From the NCBI GenBank assembly GCA_027886175.1, contig JAJNNQ010000003.1:5681501-5745500 (forward strand): 64,000 nucleotides of DNA, written 5' to 3'. The notes beneath the pieces are model-generated. The model worked only from the letters and a program-made list of their open reading frames with translations. It was not told where the DNA came from and made no database searches. This stretch comes from Phylloscopus collybita (Eukaryota > Chordata > Aves > Passeriformes > Phylloscopidae). Each line of letters opens with the position of its first letter. Position 1 is the first letter of the stretch. This document shows, in pieces, positions 12,628 through 25,245 of the stretch. Both the position numbers and the translations under genes were made by a program.

Positions 12628-15600
12628 AAGGGGGGAAAGAAGGTGAGGCAGAAGAGGAGGGAAGGCACGTGTGACCTTCCTGAAGGAAGATGTATCACGG
12701 CTCGGGCTGTCCAGTGCAGTCTCTGGGCAGGGGGCTGCAGGAACCAGCCCCCACAGTTCACTGCTGTGTCTGCAGAAGGTGAAATCACACGTGCAGTGCA
12801 TGTTAGTGGCCCCTGGAGGTTTCTCTATTGATCTGTGTCTTAATAATGCATAATAGGCAATCAGAGCTTTCCTGATCTTTTCAGAGACACACTGTCAGCG
12901 AGAGTCCTAAATCACCCTGCTGCTGGTGGCTGTGTTTGCCCTGCCCTGCACAGCACCTCAGTACCTCTCACTTCCACTGGGACTGCTCCTGACTCACCCA
13001 GCAGAGTCAGCCTTGGCCTTTGGAACGATTACAAGTCATCATTCTCTGGTCTTTCAGCGAGGCAAGGTAGATCTGCAGTTGGTTAAAGGAATTATTTCTG
13101 AATAGAATCAGTACCGGTATTAGGTTTATTTTGTTTTGTTTCTGCAAGCATGAACAAGAACACTGGTTTTGAATTATTAGCCAATTTATCTGTTCTGCCC
13201 TCTTTAGGCTTTGCTCTCCTTTTGAAGATCATTCTTTTGTAGAATGGCTTAGGATGGGATTTTTGGTTTAGATGCTTGACTAATCAGGGTTTTGCAATTC
13301 TGATGTCATCTCTGTCCCACATATTGGAACATTGACTTTTAGCAATGCATACTCTTAAATCAATGGGATCTTTATTGATACTTGCTGGTGACACAGCTGA
13401 GTTTGGCAGCACACTGCAAACATACATTGCAGTAGTGCAGTGGGTTTACTTAGAAAGCAAGAAAATGAGGTTTCAGAATTATTTATTGTTGTTGGACACC
13501 ATCTGCAATGCTTGTCTCCTGGACCACAGGAACTGATAATCACTACTGTAAAATAAGTCTTTTACCCTTGGCCTTTGAGAGTATTTAACAGCACAGGTTA
13601 ATAGAAATTGTTGTAATTGTATTACTACTGTGTGTAAGTACTCATTTTGCAAACCCATTCTGATTTTGCATTTGACAACATCAGAAGTTAATTGGATTAC
13701 CAAAATAATGCACCAGCAACAATGGCAGGGAATTCAGCCTATAGCAGTAGAGTAAGTTTGTATCTGTTTGTATCATCTCATGGCTATTCCCTTTTTTTTT
13801 TCTTTTTCTTTTTTTTTTTTTTTTCCCCTAGAAAAGGCATAGTTTAGACATGGTCATGACTTTTTCCTGTGTTGGTTCTTTAATAATAAAAAAAAGCAAA
13901 AGCTACTGGGGCGAAAACTCATTTCATTTGCTCAGGAAGTAGGAGAATTGCAGGCTATTTTGGATATTTTGAGTACAATGTTTAATGTTTTATTTATATC
14001 TAGCATAATAAATATGCTGACCAATAATAAGTCAGCAAAACTCAGTGTAGCTGAACTGTTCAAAATGAATCAGCTCCTATTTTTCCCTCTAACCTTGGGC
14101 AGATGGCAGGCTGCTAGTGCTGTGGCTGACCAGGTGGATACCCATAAACCAGGATTGTCTAAGGAGGATGGAGGCCAGAAGATGCTCATGGGCTGAGGCT
14201 GAGAAGTCCAGGGACCTGTCTGGGCAGACGTAGACCTGGGATGTAGGTGCCACATCCATGGCATGTCCTAGCCATGAAATTCCAGGCAGAATCAGGTCTT
14301 GCATCTTCTCTCCTGGTGCATCCATGGCATTGAGTGTTCCTGATCCTGAGCAGTGAGGAGGAAGAGGGTCAGCCCTGGTGAGGCTGTGCCTCAGGAGTGC
14401 TTCACTGGATCTAAGGGGGAGAAGAGGCTCTTCTCCTTGTCCACCCCCTTTATGAAAACATGGCATGGCTTAACTGTGGTGTCTCCTGAAGGGTGGGATG
14501 AGGGAGCACAACTTAAGGCTGGGCAGGAATACCCAACATAAGTCAGGATAAGTGTCTTGAGTGCAGTCTGGTTTCATTAGCAGCCAGCTCTGAGCTGCTG
14601 CTGGGTGTAACATGCCTGGACGAGCTCACTGCTTACTGCTTGGTTCATCTCTACACCACAACACATTTTATTAGATGAAAATGTATCCAAACTGTCTCCA
14701 TACTCTTTGTTGGCATGGGGGCTGAATCACCTTGTCCTGGCCTCAAACACTCTCTGTGATTCCCTGGACACAGGAAGAAGTTGTAAACTTGCTGAGTGCT
14801 CAGTCACCTTTGTTCTCCCATCCCAGCCAGGGCAGAACTGGAGGATGGAGGCTGAAGATTCCACAGTGAGGAGCACATTTTACATAGCAGCTCAGCCTTT
14901 GCTGATGGGCCAAGAACTGTTTTAATTTTTAAAATTTTGCTGGCTGTGTGCTAGGGCAGGATGGAGAGGTGTTTAGTTTTGTCTCCTTACTTAAAAGAAA
15001 CCCCCAAACTGTGGGCCCCATAATGTTCTGTTGACATAAAATGTGTATATATATAATTTCCAATTTATGAAGTCTGCTGATATAAGGAATTTAATAAAAA
15101 TGCTGGCAGATGATTATCTATAGTCATGCTATATAAACCTGCTTTTGGTGAGGTCTAGATCTTAGCAGTAGCAAAATACAAATTATTAGATGAAAATAGT
15201 TATAAAGTCTGGAAATTGACTTTTTGCTACTTTTTTATGATTTAATCTATTTATATAGAGAGACATACCTTCTTTTCCAACTGGGATGAATCTTGACGAG
15301 AATACAAGTAAAAATAAAATGTATATTATCTGTATATTTTTTTCTATTTATGCTGTGAGGGAGAAAATACAAACCCTTTTGAGGATGAACCTGTTGTCTT
15401 TGTTCTCCCACTGAGAATTCTGCGTTCCCTCTCATTTGCTTTATTTCTCGTGGCTGAATTCCCTGAGCGTGTGAACCTTCCTTTTCCTTAAAGGAGAGAA
15501 GCTTGAAGATAAAATGTGTTGTGTGTGCCCACTAAACCTGATAAACTGATACTCCTTTCCTGATATAATTTCAGAGGGCGTAAGGGACGTATTCCCAAAC

Positions 15601-15707
15601 CTGTTAAAATCAACAGAAGTTCTGCAAACTTCAGTGCATTTCGGACCGGGCTGAAAGTGAAATGTGTCACTGAGCGTCTCACGGCAAGGTGTTTTGTTCT
15701 CCTGCAG
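12626..15707. other. Non-coding unique sequence
   Basis: About 3.1 kb. It contains a T-rich tract at 13792-13824 (T runs interrupted by C). The stretch 14070-14470 is richer in GC and holds small frames on both strands with no known domain; catccatggcat occurs twice within about 70 bp there. No gene is recognised. Confidence 0.5.
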
Positions 15708-15936
15708 AATGTTGCCTTCCCTTGGTCATCTTGTGTTATGCACTCGCTGCTTTGAAACGCTGCAGTGGGGCTTTGTCTCAGTCTGTGGTGGTCTAAGCCC
15801 GCAGATACTTCTTTTATCTCCGTATCTAAGGGCAGAATGTGCCTTCAACATTGACAAGAAGCACTTGGAGACAAAGACTGACCTTTTGAAACTGATGAAA
15901 AGGAGACCCCAGGGAATCCCATTAGGAGCAGGGAAG
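15708..15936 (+). other. Possible exon, weak support
   Basis: The segment follows a good acceptor-like stretch (ttttgttctcctgcag, ending at 15707) and ends at a moderate donor-like site (gggaag then gtagat). One frame is open across it, with ATG at 15709, and stays open to a stop at 15988-15990. The later part of the product is charged and hydrophilic (around DKKHLETKTDLLKLMKRR). No protein family is recognised, and a frame of this size can occur by chance. A second donor-like site follows position 15966. It is listed only because splice signals and open frame coincide. Confidence 0.15.
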
Positions 15937-15990
15937 GTAGATAACAGCTCCTTCCACCCAACAAAGGTACAACATTCTGCTTATTCTTAG

Positions 15991-17871
15991 GGGACTTTGT
16001 AACTGAAGCCGGTGTCTTTGGCCTTTTCTTTCAGTTCAAAGCAGCCATCTGTGTCCTTTAATTTGAGTGGTAGATATTCAGTTATTTTTATCTGAATATA
16101 TAAAGGCAAACTGTTGGAGTCCTTATCTCAAAGACAAAGCAAAAGGCCAACCTAAGTTCCCTGTTTCTCCCCATGTAGTGCCCTGTCGTGGCTCTTCTTT
16201 CTCCCAGCCCCTGGGTGACCCCAGAGATGCAGAGGGGATGCTGCAGGTGCGGCAAGGGTTGGTGGTAGCTCTGACATTTCTCCTTGATTCCCAGCTGTCC
16301 CCTGGCACTCCTCAGAGCAGTGTATCCATCAAACTGCACGTGCTGCTGCTGAGATCTCAGTTGCACCTACTGATTTTTCTCCTGCATATAATTCAAATAT
16401 ATGCTGCTCTGCCCCTAATATAAGGTGTGAAACTACAATGTCTAGATGCTTTCTGGAAGGTTTGGATGAAAGAGGGAGATAGACTGCATTGTTTCAACAG
16501 TGTGATTCCTCCACAGAAACATTTAATTGCATTTTCCTCGTGTTTGTTTCTGTTTTAATTGGCCAGAATTTCCTGACTGTGATTTGTTGGGATCCTTAGA
16601 CATGCTTCCTTCTTTTCCAGCTTAATCTAGAATATATTCAGGTCTTCTAAATTAATTTCAAAATTATAAAATAGAAAACAGTGTATTGTATCCTTTTGAT
16701 ATGAGCTGGCCATTTTCAGTAGCAGGACTGGAGATTCATTGCATTTATTTTATTTTTTTTACCTGATTAAAAAAAGGTGCGAGTTTTGGGAGACCTTATG
16801 AAAGCTAGAAAGGCACAATAATGTCTCTATCATGCCATGGCTCAAAAACTTGATGGTGATCATAATATTCACTTGTTCTGTTTACAAAGAGTTCCTGATC
16901 TCAGAGCTTACACATGTGGCAATTGGGAATTTAGGGTTAGAGCTTTATAAATATTATTGAAGCTACCCCTAACTTTCAGTCTTCTAGTAAATAAAGTTGT
17001 GAAAGCACAAGGGAGGGAGATCCTTTCTGTATTAACTGTTTGATCTGATTGCAAGTCAGAGATCTTGATACACATCTTAAATAAAATACTAGGAATTAAA
17101 GCAGTGATTAACATTATTTGGATAACATTTCAGTTACTTCAAACATTAATATAATAAACAATATAGTCTATAAACAAACATATATAATGTATTATACAGA
17201 AAAACTATTAAAATAGTAATAAAACTGCATTTTCTTAGGTTTGAGGGTAGTAATTTCAGATTATTGAAGTATAGCAGGTCATAAAGCTGATACTTTTCTT
17301 TCTTCACCAAGATATGAAGACAGAAAATTATCTTTGGTGCAGTAATTTTGCTTTCAAGTTCTGTGTCCAGACTTGAGATTGAGAAAGTCCTCTTTCCAGA
17401 GGCTGAAAAATGTTGCAGGAAAATTATGGTTTCCTTTAAATTCTTCTTTTCATCATCCAGTGTAACAGGTGCATATTATTGCCAACACGGGATTGTGCAG
17501 AAATTGAAAAGATAAATTTGGATGTAAGGTTTTTCTGAAATACTTTCCTTCATTGAGAGAGTGGGAGAAATCTATGGTAGTTATCAAAATTTACTGCAAT
17601 CATGCTTCTGTGTTTTATGTGTCTCAAAAGCAGAGAAGTAAATGAAAGGAGTCAAAAAAGGATCTTTCAAAACTGTTGGAAAAAATCTTTGCTCTCAGTG
17701 CTGCCTTGGCTATTGTTTTAATTTGCTTTAGTTCTATGGTAGATCGTAACAGTGGGTGAGTAATTTACAAGAGCAACAAAGCCATCCCATTACTTCTTGG
17801 AAATAACAGAAATGAGCTTTTATACTTAGACAAAGACAGTTTAATTGCAGTCAGCCCTCCTGCAAAACAGT
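15991..17871. other. Non-coding unique sequence
   Basis: No repeat or gene recognised. The stretch 17120-17230 is very AT-rich. Overlapping small frames on both strands at 16067-16423 have no known domain. Confidence 0.5.
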
Positions 17872-17888
17872 AAAAAAAAAAAAAAAAA
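17872..17888. repeat. Poly(A) tract, 17 A
   Basis: A simple homopolymer run. It creates poly-lysine and poly-phenylalanine stretches in the reading frames that cross it. Confidence 0.9.
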
Positions 17889-20800
17889 GTCAATCCAAGA
17901 AAAAAAATCAGTTTTTTTCTGGGGTCTTAAAGTGGAACGTAGCTCTGTGTCCTTACCTGCAGCTGGAAGTGCAAATTGCTGTTTTAATGAAGATACTTTG
18001 AACGTTGATCCTATTAACAGGAAATATGGGGGAGAAGCTTCTACCTGCCTGATCTTCTTGATTTGTGAGCTGTCTGCTTTCACAAAGGCTGGGATGGCTG
18101 CACAGCTGGCTTGGGTTCATATTTTAGGCCACTGAAGGTGTTTTCTTGGCAGGGACGAGACTGCCAGCAATCCTATCTGTTGTTGTACTCCCTGGAGAGT
18201 TTTCACATCACACACCAGCTACCTGACCACATGGACGTGCCTGCTCACAGCAGGCTGCCCGGGCCAAGAGCACATCAGGGGAGACAGCAAGAAACAGATA
18301 CCTGGTGCTGATGGGTTTGAGAAGTGACTGTCACCAGCTGGAGCCTTTCTGACCCTGGGAATGTGCATTCCTGGAAAGCAGCTGAAGGGGATCCTGACTG
18401 CTGCCAATAAGTACCAGCTGCCTTTAAACTTTGCCCTAAACCTTCTCCTCGAATGCACTCGGTGTCTGTGTGATATTTAACTGGCAGGGTGGACTGACTG
18501 GCTGAAATACTAAATGGCTTGAGATTGCAATGCAGTAAACTTTTAAAACATAAAAAAAAAAAAAAGAATAAGGAAAAAGCTTATTTGGTTGCTCTGGTAC
18601 TCTGAGGTATTCATTCTGCATCACTGTGACTGGCAGGTCTTGTTTTGGGGCATGGGTTGCTTTTCTTCCTGTGAGGGCAGAGAAGGCAGTGATGTTCACT
18701 GCAGGGGTGGGTGAACCATATTTTGGTGAGGTGCTGGTCACAAGGGTTTGCTAGAGGAGAAGTCTTCAGAGTCTTGGGACAGCAAATGATGACATTCCTT
18801 GGAATTTCCCTGTTCTGTGTGCAACATTGTGCTCTGTGTCTTGGACCAGGACAGTCTCCCTGCAGGAGGTAGAACTCGGTATTTGACAGGGGGCACTTGG
18901 CAGGCCTGGAACTTGAAAAGGCTCCCATTTCCTGGGAATTCAGGGAACTGCATTTGGGAATTTACCTCTCTAAAGACCTGAGAATAAAAGCCTGTAGCTC
19001 TGCTGCTTGACCCTTAGTGTCTCCGAGTACTGCAGAGCCTGACCGTGGATCCAGACCTGTTGCATGGTGCAGCAGCTCCAAGGTTACACACAAGGATTCC
19101 TTTCAATGTGTGGATACCTTGACCTCTCCTCTACAGTGGTTGGTTTGAAAAACCGCTCTAACCCCTCTTTCTATTTCTCAAGCCTTTCAAACTCCCTTGG
19201 TTTCCCCGGATAACTTGTGAGATGCCTCAGGTTTCTGTGTCAATGCTGCACGGTAGGACAGTGGGTGTAAATATATGGTGAGAATAGGAGCAGTTTCTGT
19301 AGTGTGTCCTTAAGAATCAGCAGACCTACTGATACCTCAGGAACCATGAATTCTTGACTGGGGCATGCCGAGCTTGTCACAGGAGCCATCTGCCACCTCT
19401 TTCTGTGGGTGTTTATTTATTCATTAGTAAGGTGAATCCCGACACCTCACATGGAAGAGCTGTAAGGGGAACAATGCTTTTTATTCAACTTCCTGCAGAA
19501 GATCTTACAAAAAAAGGATGGTTTATCTTCTCTTGTTGATTATTTCTCCTGATACTCTGTATCATGTTGTATTCCCTTTTATATTGTGCTCACTGACTGG
19601 TTTCTGACTAATATGTCTTGATATTTGCTACTTGAAGTGACATACAAAGAAGCTGTCATCACCAGCTGTGCAGAAGATATCTGAGAAAACCAACACTTAA
19701 GTACTAAGAAGGAAATGAAAATGTCTTTTCTGCCCTGCTAAATATGACTGTTGGTACTGGGTTTTTTTGCCATCTTTCTCACTTGGCTCAACATGCTTGG
19801 CTACTCTGAAAGAGAAACACTTTGCTGGCTGCCTCTTGCATGATCTCCAGGTGCAGGGGCCAATGCCCAGTTCCCTGCAATGCAGAAATAAGTCAGCTGA
19901 TTACATTTCTGATGCCTTTTTGAAACCTGTAATCTTCAGGCTCTCCTCAGATTTAAGGCACATCAGGATAGGTTACTTCTGTGTCTAAATGGTTTAGATT
20001 GGAAAAGAAATGTTCAGCCCCGATCCTGAATAATTTACTGTTCTCTTAAGAGGGGAGAATAGGAAGTAAGCTATTACCATAAAAGAATTTTACTGCAATT
20101 TTCTTCTGCATAAGCTTAAATTCTGTGTAGAGAGGTTGTCAATTAGTGTGCAGATTTTTTTAATTGGCTATAATAAAAAGCTAATTGGTGTTTTGCTTAA
20201 AGAGTGAATTAAGAAAGTGTTGCTATAGAAACTTTACATGTGTATAGTGCTGCTCTACATAACAGTAGATATAATAGTCTAATGACCTTTCTGAGCCAGC
20301 TGTAAAGTCAAAGAGAATGTGTTAAATCCAGGCTGGCTGCAGAGATCATTAAGGAGTTTGTGACTTCACCCACTTCATTGCCAGAAATTGTCTCTGGCAT
20401 TGTCTCATAGAATGTTTCTCTTGACTCATGTCAAACCATATAACAAATGCTGGTCTCAAAAGACCTGAACTTTTGTAAAATCTGAGTGCTCCAGTTGTGA
20501 ATGTGTAAACCGATCTGTAATCTGTCAAGCATAAAATGTACTACTGGGAAAAATTCATTTTCATAATCTGAGAAAATGTGATGATGGATCGAAAGTGGCA
20601 GCCTCTAATCCAAGAGCTGTTGTATCCTTGGAACCCTCCCTCCTCTCCCTGCCCTCTCTACCCACTGAATTCTGAGCCTCATGTGAAACACAAGAATTAC
20701 AGTTTTAAGTGAAATGGGATTTCTGCTCTAATTTGCAATATTCTCTCCTAGCAAGAAATACTTACCTTCTCAAATATAAACTTTGTAGAGGAGAGAATAA

Positions 20801-22335
20801 TTTCTTCAGGATTTGTGTACAGGATTTTTTTTCCTCAGGCTTCCCTACTGAAATTACTTCAGAGTCATTATCTGTACCTTTGCTAGCTGCATAAAAGTTA
20901 TATATAGGTGGCATGGACAAAACTTTCGAAGTATATGATGAACATAGTCATTACTGCCAAGGAAGGTGGTCACTAATGAAATAAATGGCTCTGGCTGGTA
21001 AAACTGAAACATGACCTTTTATTTTCAGTTCCCTGATCCTGAATCTTCTTGTTACTATGTTAACAAACATGTTTTGCTCTTTTTTTAACTGTATATCTAA
21101 GAGGTGTAGGGATGTGAGAGCCTGCAGTTATTAGTCATGGTGACAGAAAAAACTTAAAATGTTTTGCATGTTCAGATGTGAGAGACAGGACAGAACTATA
21201 TGATGATGTTGTTTTGTGGAATCGTTTACTGTGGGTTTTGTTTCCACTGATTTTCAATTAAATAAACAAAACAACCCCCATTCTGTGTCTGCTAAATTTG
21301 CCCCTGCACTTGTTCTTCAAACTGGTACAACACAACCATGCTTGAGTGATTAGTGTATGATTTGACTTTTTTTTTTTTTTCCCCTCCCTTCTTTTCCTCT
21401 CCAGTAAATGCTTTTAAAAAAAAATACCAGTATTCTAAGTGGGTGAATTTAGGAGAATCTTTCAGAATTCAGTGGAATTACACAGACAGCTTCTTTCTGT
21501 ACCTCTGGGTCAGGACTGAGTAGTGTCATAACTTAGCAGCTATTCTTCCCTTGATACACATATGTAAGCCCTATTAGTGTTAATGCCTTTTTGAAATGCT
21601 TCCCTCATATATTCAATATCTACTACTGTGTCCAAACTCTGAAGTCTTATGAGTTGCATGGCATGTGACTGTCTCTAGAGCTTAATAGAAAGTTGGATTT
21701 AATCTCATAGTTCATCTTTTGAGCAGTAAAACTGTAAGAAAGATAAAATGTTGTAACGTGAAGCTTTTATCTGCGACCTGTGAGCAAATAAGTTTTTTTT
21801 TTCTAGTCCACGGAAAAGACTGGGTTTTTTTTGTTTTTTTTTTCAGCTTCCTTTTGTCTTGCCCAGTCAGACCATGAATGTAACGTGCTTACAGGGGCTG
21901 TATAGTCTAGAGGTGTTGTTTTGCAGAATTGTACAATATTGAATTTATGACTGTCAAGGAAATGTGATTTTTGGAACCCAGTAAAGCCATCCTTCAGTTT
22001 AAATTTTTGCTGCTTTGCTGCAGTTCATTTTCAGCTGCCTTTGTGAAGATAGGACTGGGTTTTCAAAGGGCAAAACATGAATTTTCTTTAGGACTGGTAT
22101 TTTTCTCTTAGTTGTTCTTGACTGTACAAACCTCTGAGCATCCCAATCTAACATTGCTCTTCTTGCTTTCACTGTAAAATCAGTAAAAATTATATTAAAG
22201 CCAAGTTTCTGGGAGATGGAACTGCTGCTAGTTCAGTGTGTTATTTGTTTATTTGGATTAGTGCTGGTTGTGGTCCTACAAAATGGAGTAATGGAGGAGC
22301 TGGCTGGGTTCTGCATTCTGGACATTGAAAAGAAG
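17889..22335. other. Non-coding unique sequence
   Basis: About 4.4 kb with A runs (18552-18565) and T runs (21367-21380), plus several T-rich patches near 21790-21845. A short minus-strand segment at 17957-18010 has exon-like borders and is treated as a separate observation. No gene is recognised. Confidence 0.5.
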
Positions 22336-22430
22336 TCACAGAATCAATGAGGTTGGAAAAGACCTCTGAGGTCCAACACCACTGAGTGAACCAGACCCTG
22401 GCAGTGAGTGCCACAGTCTTTCCTTAAACA
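22336..22430 (-). mobile_element. CR1 LINE 3'-end fragment
   Basis: The plus strand reads tcacagaatcaatgaggttg, then gaaaagacctctgaggtcca and a degraded gagtgccacag block. This is the reverse complement of an avian CR1 3' terminus. About 95 bp are left, 5' truncated. A long T run begins 25 bp further on, on the side that is upstream in the element's own direction. Confidence 0.85.
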
Positions 22431-22452
22431 GTCACAGTGCATTTTGCTTTTT

Positions 22453-22454
<2 letters not shown>

Positions 22455-22511
<57 letters not shown>
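22455..22511. repeat. Poly(T) tract, 57 T
   Basis: An uninterrupted run of 57 T, the longest homopolymer in the window. It directly follows the truncated CR1 end. Because CR1 does not use a poly(A) tail, the tract is not that element's tail. Its true length may vary or be misread. Confidence 0.9.
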
Positions 22512-23223
22512 CTAATTACTTCTTTACTGGTATGGTTGTGTTTACAGAAAGTTATGACAAAACTTGGTTGCTATTGGTCCTTTCCCCCCCCTTTGTTTTA
22601 TAATTTATGGAGTGCAGCAGTGGAAGCTTATTAGTGGAGCAATCTGTGGGATCTTTATAATAAGCCTTGATTACGACTGAACTTCAATGATATGCACAGA
22701 GACTGTTTAAATATGTACTGAACCACCTTGCTTTGCTTGAGAAAGGAGCACATTGACAACTGAATTTCATTAAAGAAGGAGGGAGATTTATATGGGTGAT
22801 AATGAGGTTGCTACTGGGAAATAGGTGAAAAATTGAAATGATCATAATATCAGTGTTGTTTCTCTTTGTAATAAGAACACATCCTGTTTACTGATGGATA
22901 ACAAAGGCAATTGTTTATTGTCCAGTGTTTTGTAGTCTAGCAGAAGTGCCACCACAAATTCCCTGCTGTGGAGTCTGCTGCTTAATGAAACAGACCTTGC
23001 TGGAGACAAGGACATTGATTTTAACATTTTAGGCAGATATTTTGTTTTTCTAAGTGAGAAAAATATTTCCTAAGTACCATCATGATTCGAAATATGTTCT
23101 ACTTTGCTACTGTGTCAGGAAAATGCATCTTCTATTTATATTTACAATTTGTATCTTTACAAATGATCAGTTTTCTGTCTCAATGAATGGTGTTATAAAA
23201 TGTGATGTATTCCTCTTTTGCAG
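22512..23223. other. Non-coding unique sequence
   Basis: Nothing recognised. The last 20 bases form a pyrimidine-rich acceptor-like stretch before position 23224. Confidence 0.5.
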
Positions 23224-23299
23224 AGAATTAGTGTAGAGGCCAGACTGAAAATATGCCTTCGTGACAAAGTCTCTACAAAGATCCCATCTGGGCTTTAAG
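23224..23299 (+). other. Candidate non-coding or poison exon (76 nt)
   Basis: It is preceded by tattcctcttttgcag (AG at 23222-23223) and followed by a donor-like gtaaatg after AAG. All three forward frames contain a stop: TAG early in two of them and TAA at 23296-23298 in the third. An ordinary internal coding exon is therefore excluded. What remains is a UTR exon, a long non-coding RNA exon, a premature-stop cassette exon, or a chance pairing of splice-like sites. There is no transcript evidence. Confidence 0.2.
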
Positions 23300-24929
23300 G
23301 TAAATGAAAAAAACCTCTTCTAAATTTTCTTCTCATCATGGTTGTTACCCAGCTTGGAAAAAATGTGAGGATATCATGTGCTCAAAATGAAGTATTTTAA
23401 GGAGTTAAGTTGCAAAATTTAAAATTTAGTCGAAATAAAGTGTAAACATAAGCCAGTAATTTGAGTATGGCTTCAGTAATTAAAAGAAATGACAGTGGCA
23501 TGAATGCTTATGTGTCTTACATACTGCCTTGGCAACTGTCTGGTTTTGTCTGAAAATTGAATATGCATATGAAGGAGAGTTCATTCTAATTGAATGGAAA
23601 ATATGAAATTAAAAAGGCAACAAAGTATAAATAATTGAAAATCAAGTTGCAGCTCTGAGCTTCTGTATGTCGGGAGCTCAGTTGCAAACAAAATTGGTAG
23701 AATGGTTAAGTCACATTTTTCTTCTTCCTAATTTTCCTTTCATGGTACCCTACTCCTGGTATAGGGAGCGAGGCAGTGAAAATGATGAAGGGGTAATTAA
23801 ATATCTGTGGGAAAGTAAGAGCCAAGCCAGAGACTAATTTTCAGCACTCTACAGCTTTCATTATATATGTATATGCTTTGATTTCTCATGTATATGGAAA
23901 ATGTATCCTCTAACTGCATATTTTTAGCCTTTCTCCTCCAGAATTGTTTAACTTGCTGTGGCAAGCTTGTTTTGTTTGTGAAATCATTACAGGAAAGAAT
24001 TCTTTAAAAAACTTTATGAACAGTTAGTTACCTGTGAGTACAGCTAAGTAATTCTTAACCTCAGCTAAGTGTCCTTTATCATGGTTGTACCTCATTGGAA
24101 TGTTTAGCATGTCTTGTTCATTCGTTGAAATCACTCAGAATGGGTAATTTTCAGTGTTTGGAACTTCTTGACTTTGTATGCCCTGCTGTGTCTGTGGATG
24201 AAGGCATCAGTGAGGTTGCTGTACTCAAAAAGCTTGCTTTTCAACAAAGCTTGCCCCAGATTTAACCAATGCAAGTAGACATCACAGAAGCCACCTGCTA
24301 CTTCATATCCCAGTGTTGGGGTTGTGACACTGGCACGAGCCATGGACCCAGGTCCCAGGGGCACAATAAATTGGAAATATTCACTGTCAAAGTTTGTTCA
24401 GTTGTGTATTTGGTTTAAAGGTCCAGGAATTGCCCTTAAATGTCAGGTACTTCTAGAACCAAACCAGATTGAGTAGCTGCTGGTTATTTGATGGCAGCAT
24501 AAGGTGATACAAGAGTGGACTTGAGCTGAAAGAGCTGTGTCCTCCCCTCTGCCCTCAGCATGGCCCTGCCACTTCCCTGTGCCACTGGGGACACCTGGGC
24601 TGCTCTGTGAGGAGCTGAGAGAGAGCTGCTCTGGCTGAAGCCAGCCTGGGGCTGGGAGGAGAGGAATCTTCACCTTCATTTGCACTGCCCAGCTCTGCTT
24701 GGGCTGCAGGACTGCCCTGCTGGTGCCTGCCAGTGGAACTGAACCTGTGGCTCGAGAATGGCACGGAGACAACTGCTCCAGAGGTGGGGTTGTATTTGCA
24801 CTGATGCTAAGGGCTGGAGCAGTAGCCCCAGTGGTTGAAGTCCTGCTTTGTTTCCCTGGAATAAGTTAAAAATAGCACATTTCTGCTTCTGAGATCAATT
24901 GGTTTTTATTTATCTTGACATGGTTTAGA
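23300..24929. other. Non-coding unique sequence
   Basis: No repeats or genes recognised. The 24530-24800 part is GC-richer and holds two overlapping minus-strand frames without known domains. Confidence 0.5.
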
Positions 24930-25245
24930 ACAGCACTTCCTCATGTTGAATGACATTCTTCTGGGTTTAAAAAACCTGTCATCTGTTGCTTTATTATTTT
25001 ACAAATTCAAAGGGCACTTTAGTACTGTCAGCGTGAGATCATCATTGTCTAATAATATTAGATGTCCATTAATGTCAGCTTTCAACAGAACCCTCTTCCT
25101 AATGCAGCCATACCTTGCAATTGTGCTGTACCTTTCACTACAAAGCAATTATCCTGAGGTGTGTGAATTGGCTAAAAACCTGCCAGCTATTAAAACTCAG
25201 AATGTTGCTGCTGCTGCTTGGAAAGAAAGTCGTGTTGTTTAACTT
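24930..25245. other. Unique AT-rich block with open frame, no gene call
   Basis: A 99-codon plus-strand frame (24943-25242) runs through non-repetitive sequence. The predicted product has mixed hydrophobic stretches and no known motif. Neither border has a strong paired splice signal. It could be a constrained non-coding element or simply a chance frame; the sequence alone does not decide. Confidence 0.2.

Noticed and set aside
12351..12801. Minus-strand frames with a phenylalanine run
   Set aside because: They are carried by the 41-base A homopolymer. No protein similarity was seen outside it.
21200..21255. C/D-box snoRNA-like spacing (atgatga ... ctga)
   Set aside because: It is too short, with no terminal stem and no clear C' or D' boxes.
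22437..22634. Frame with a long phenylalanine run
   Set aside because: It is produced by the 57-base T tract.
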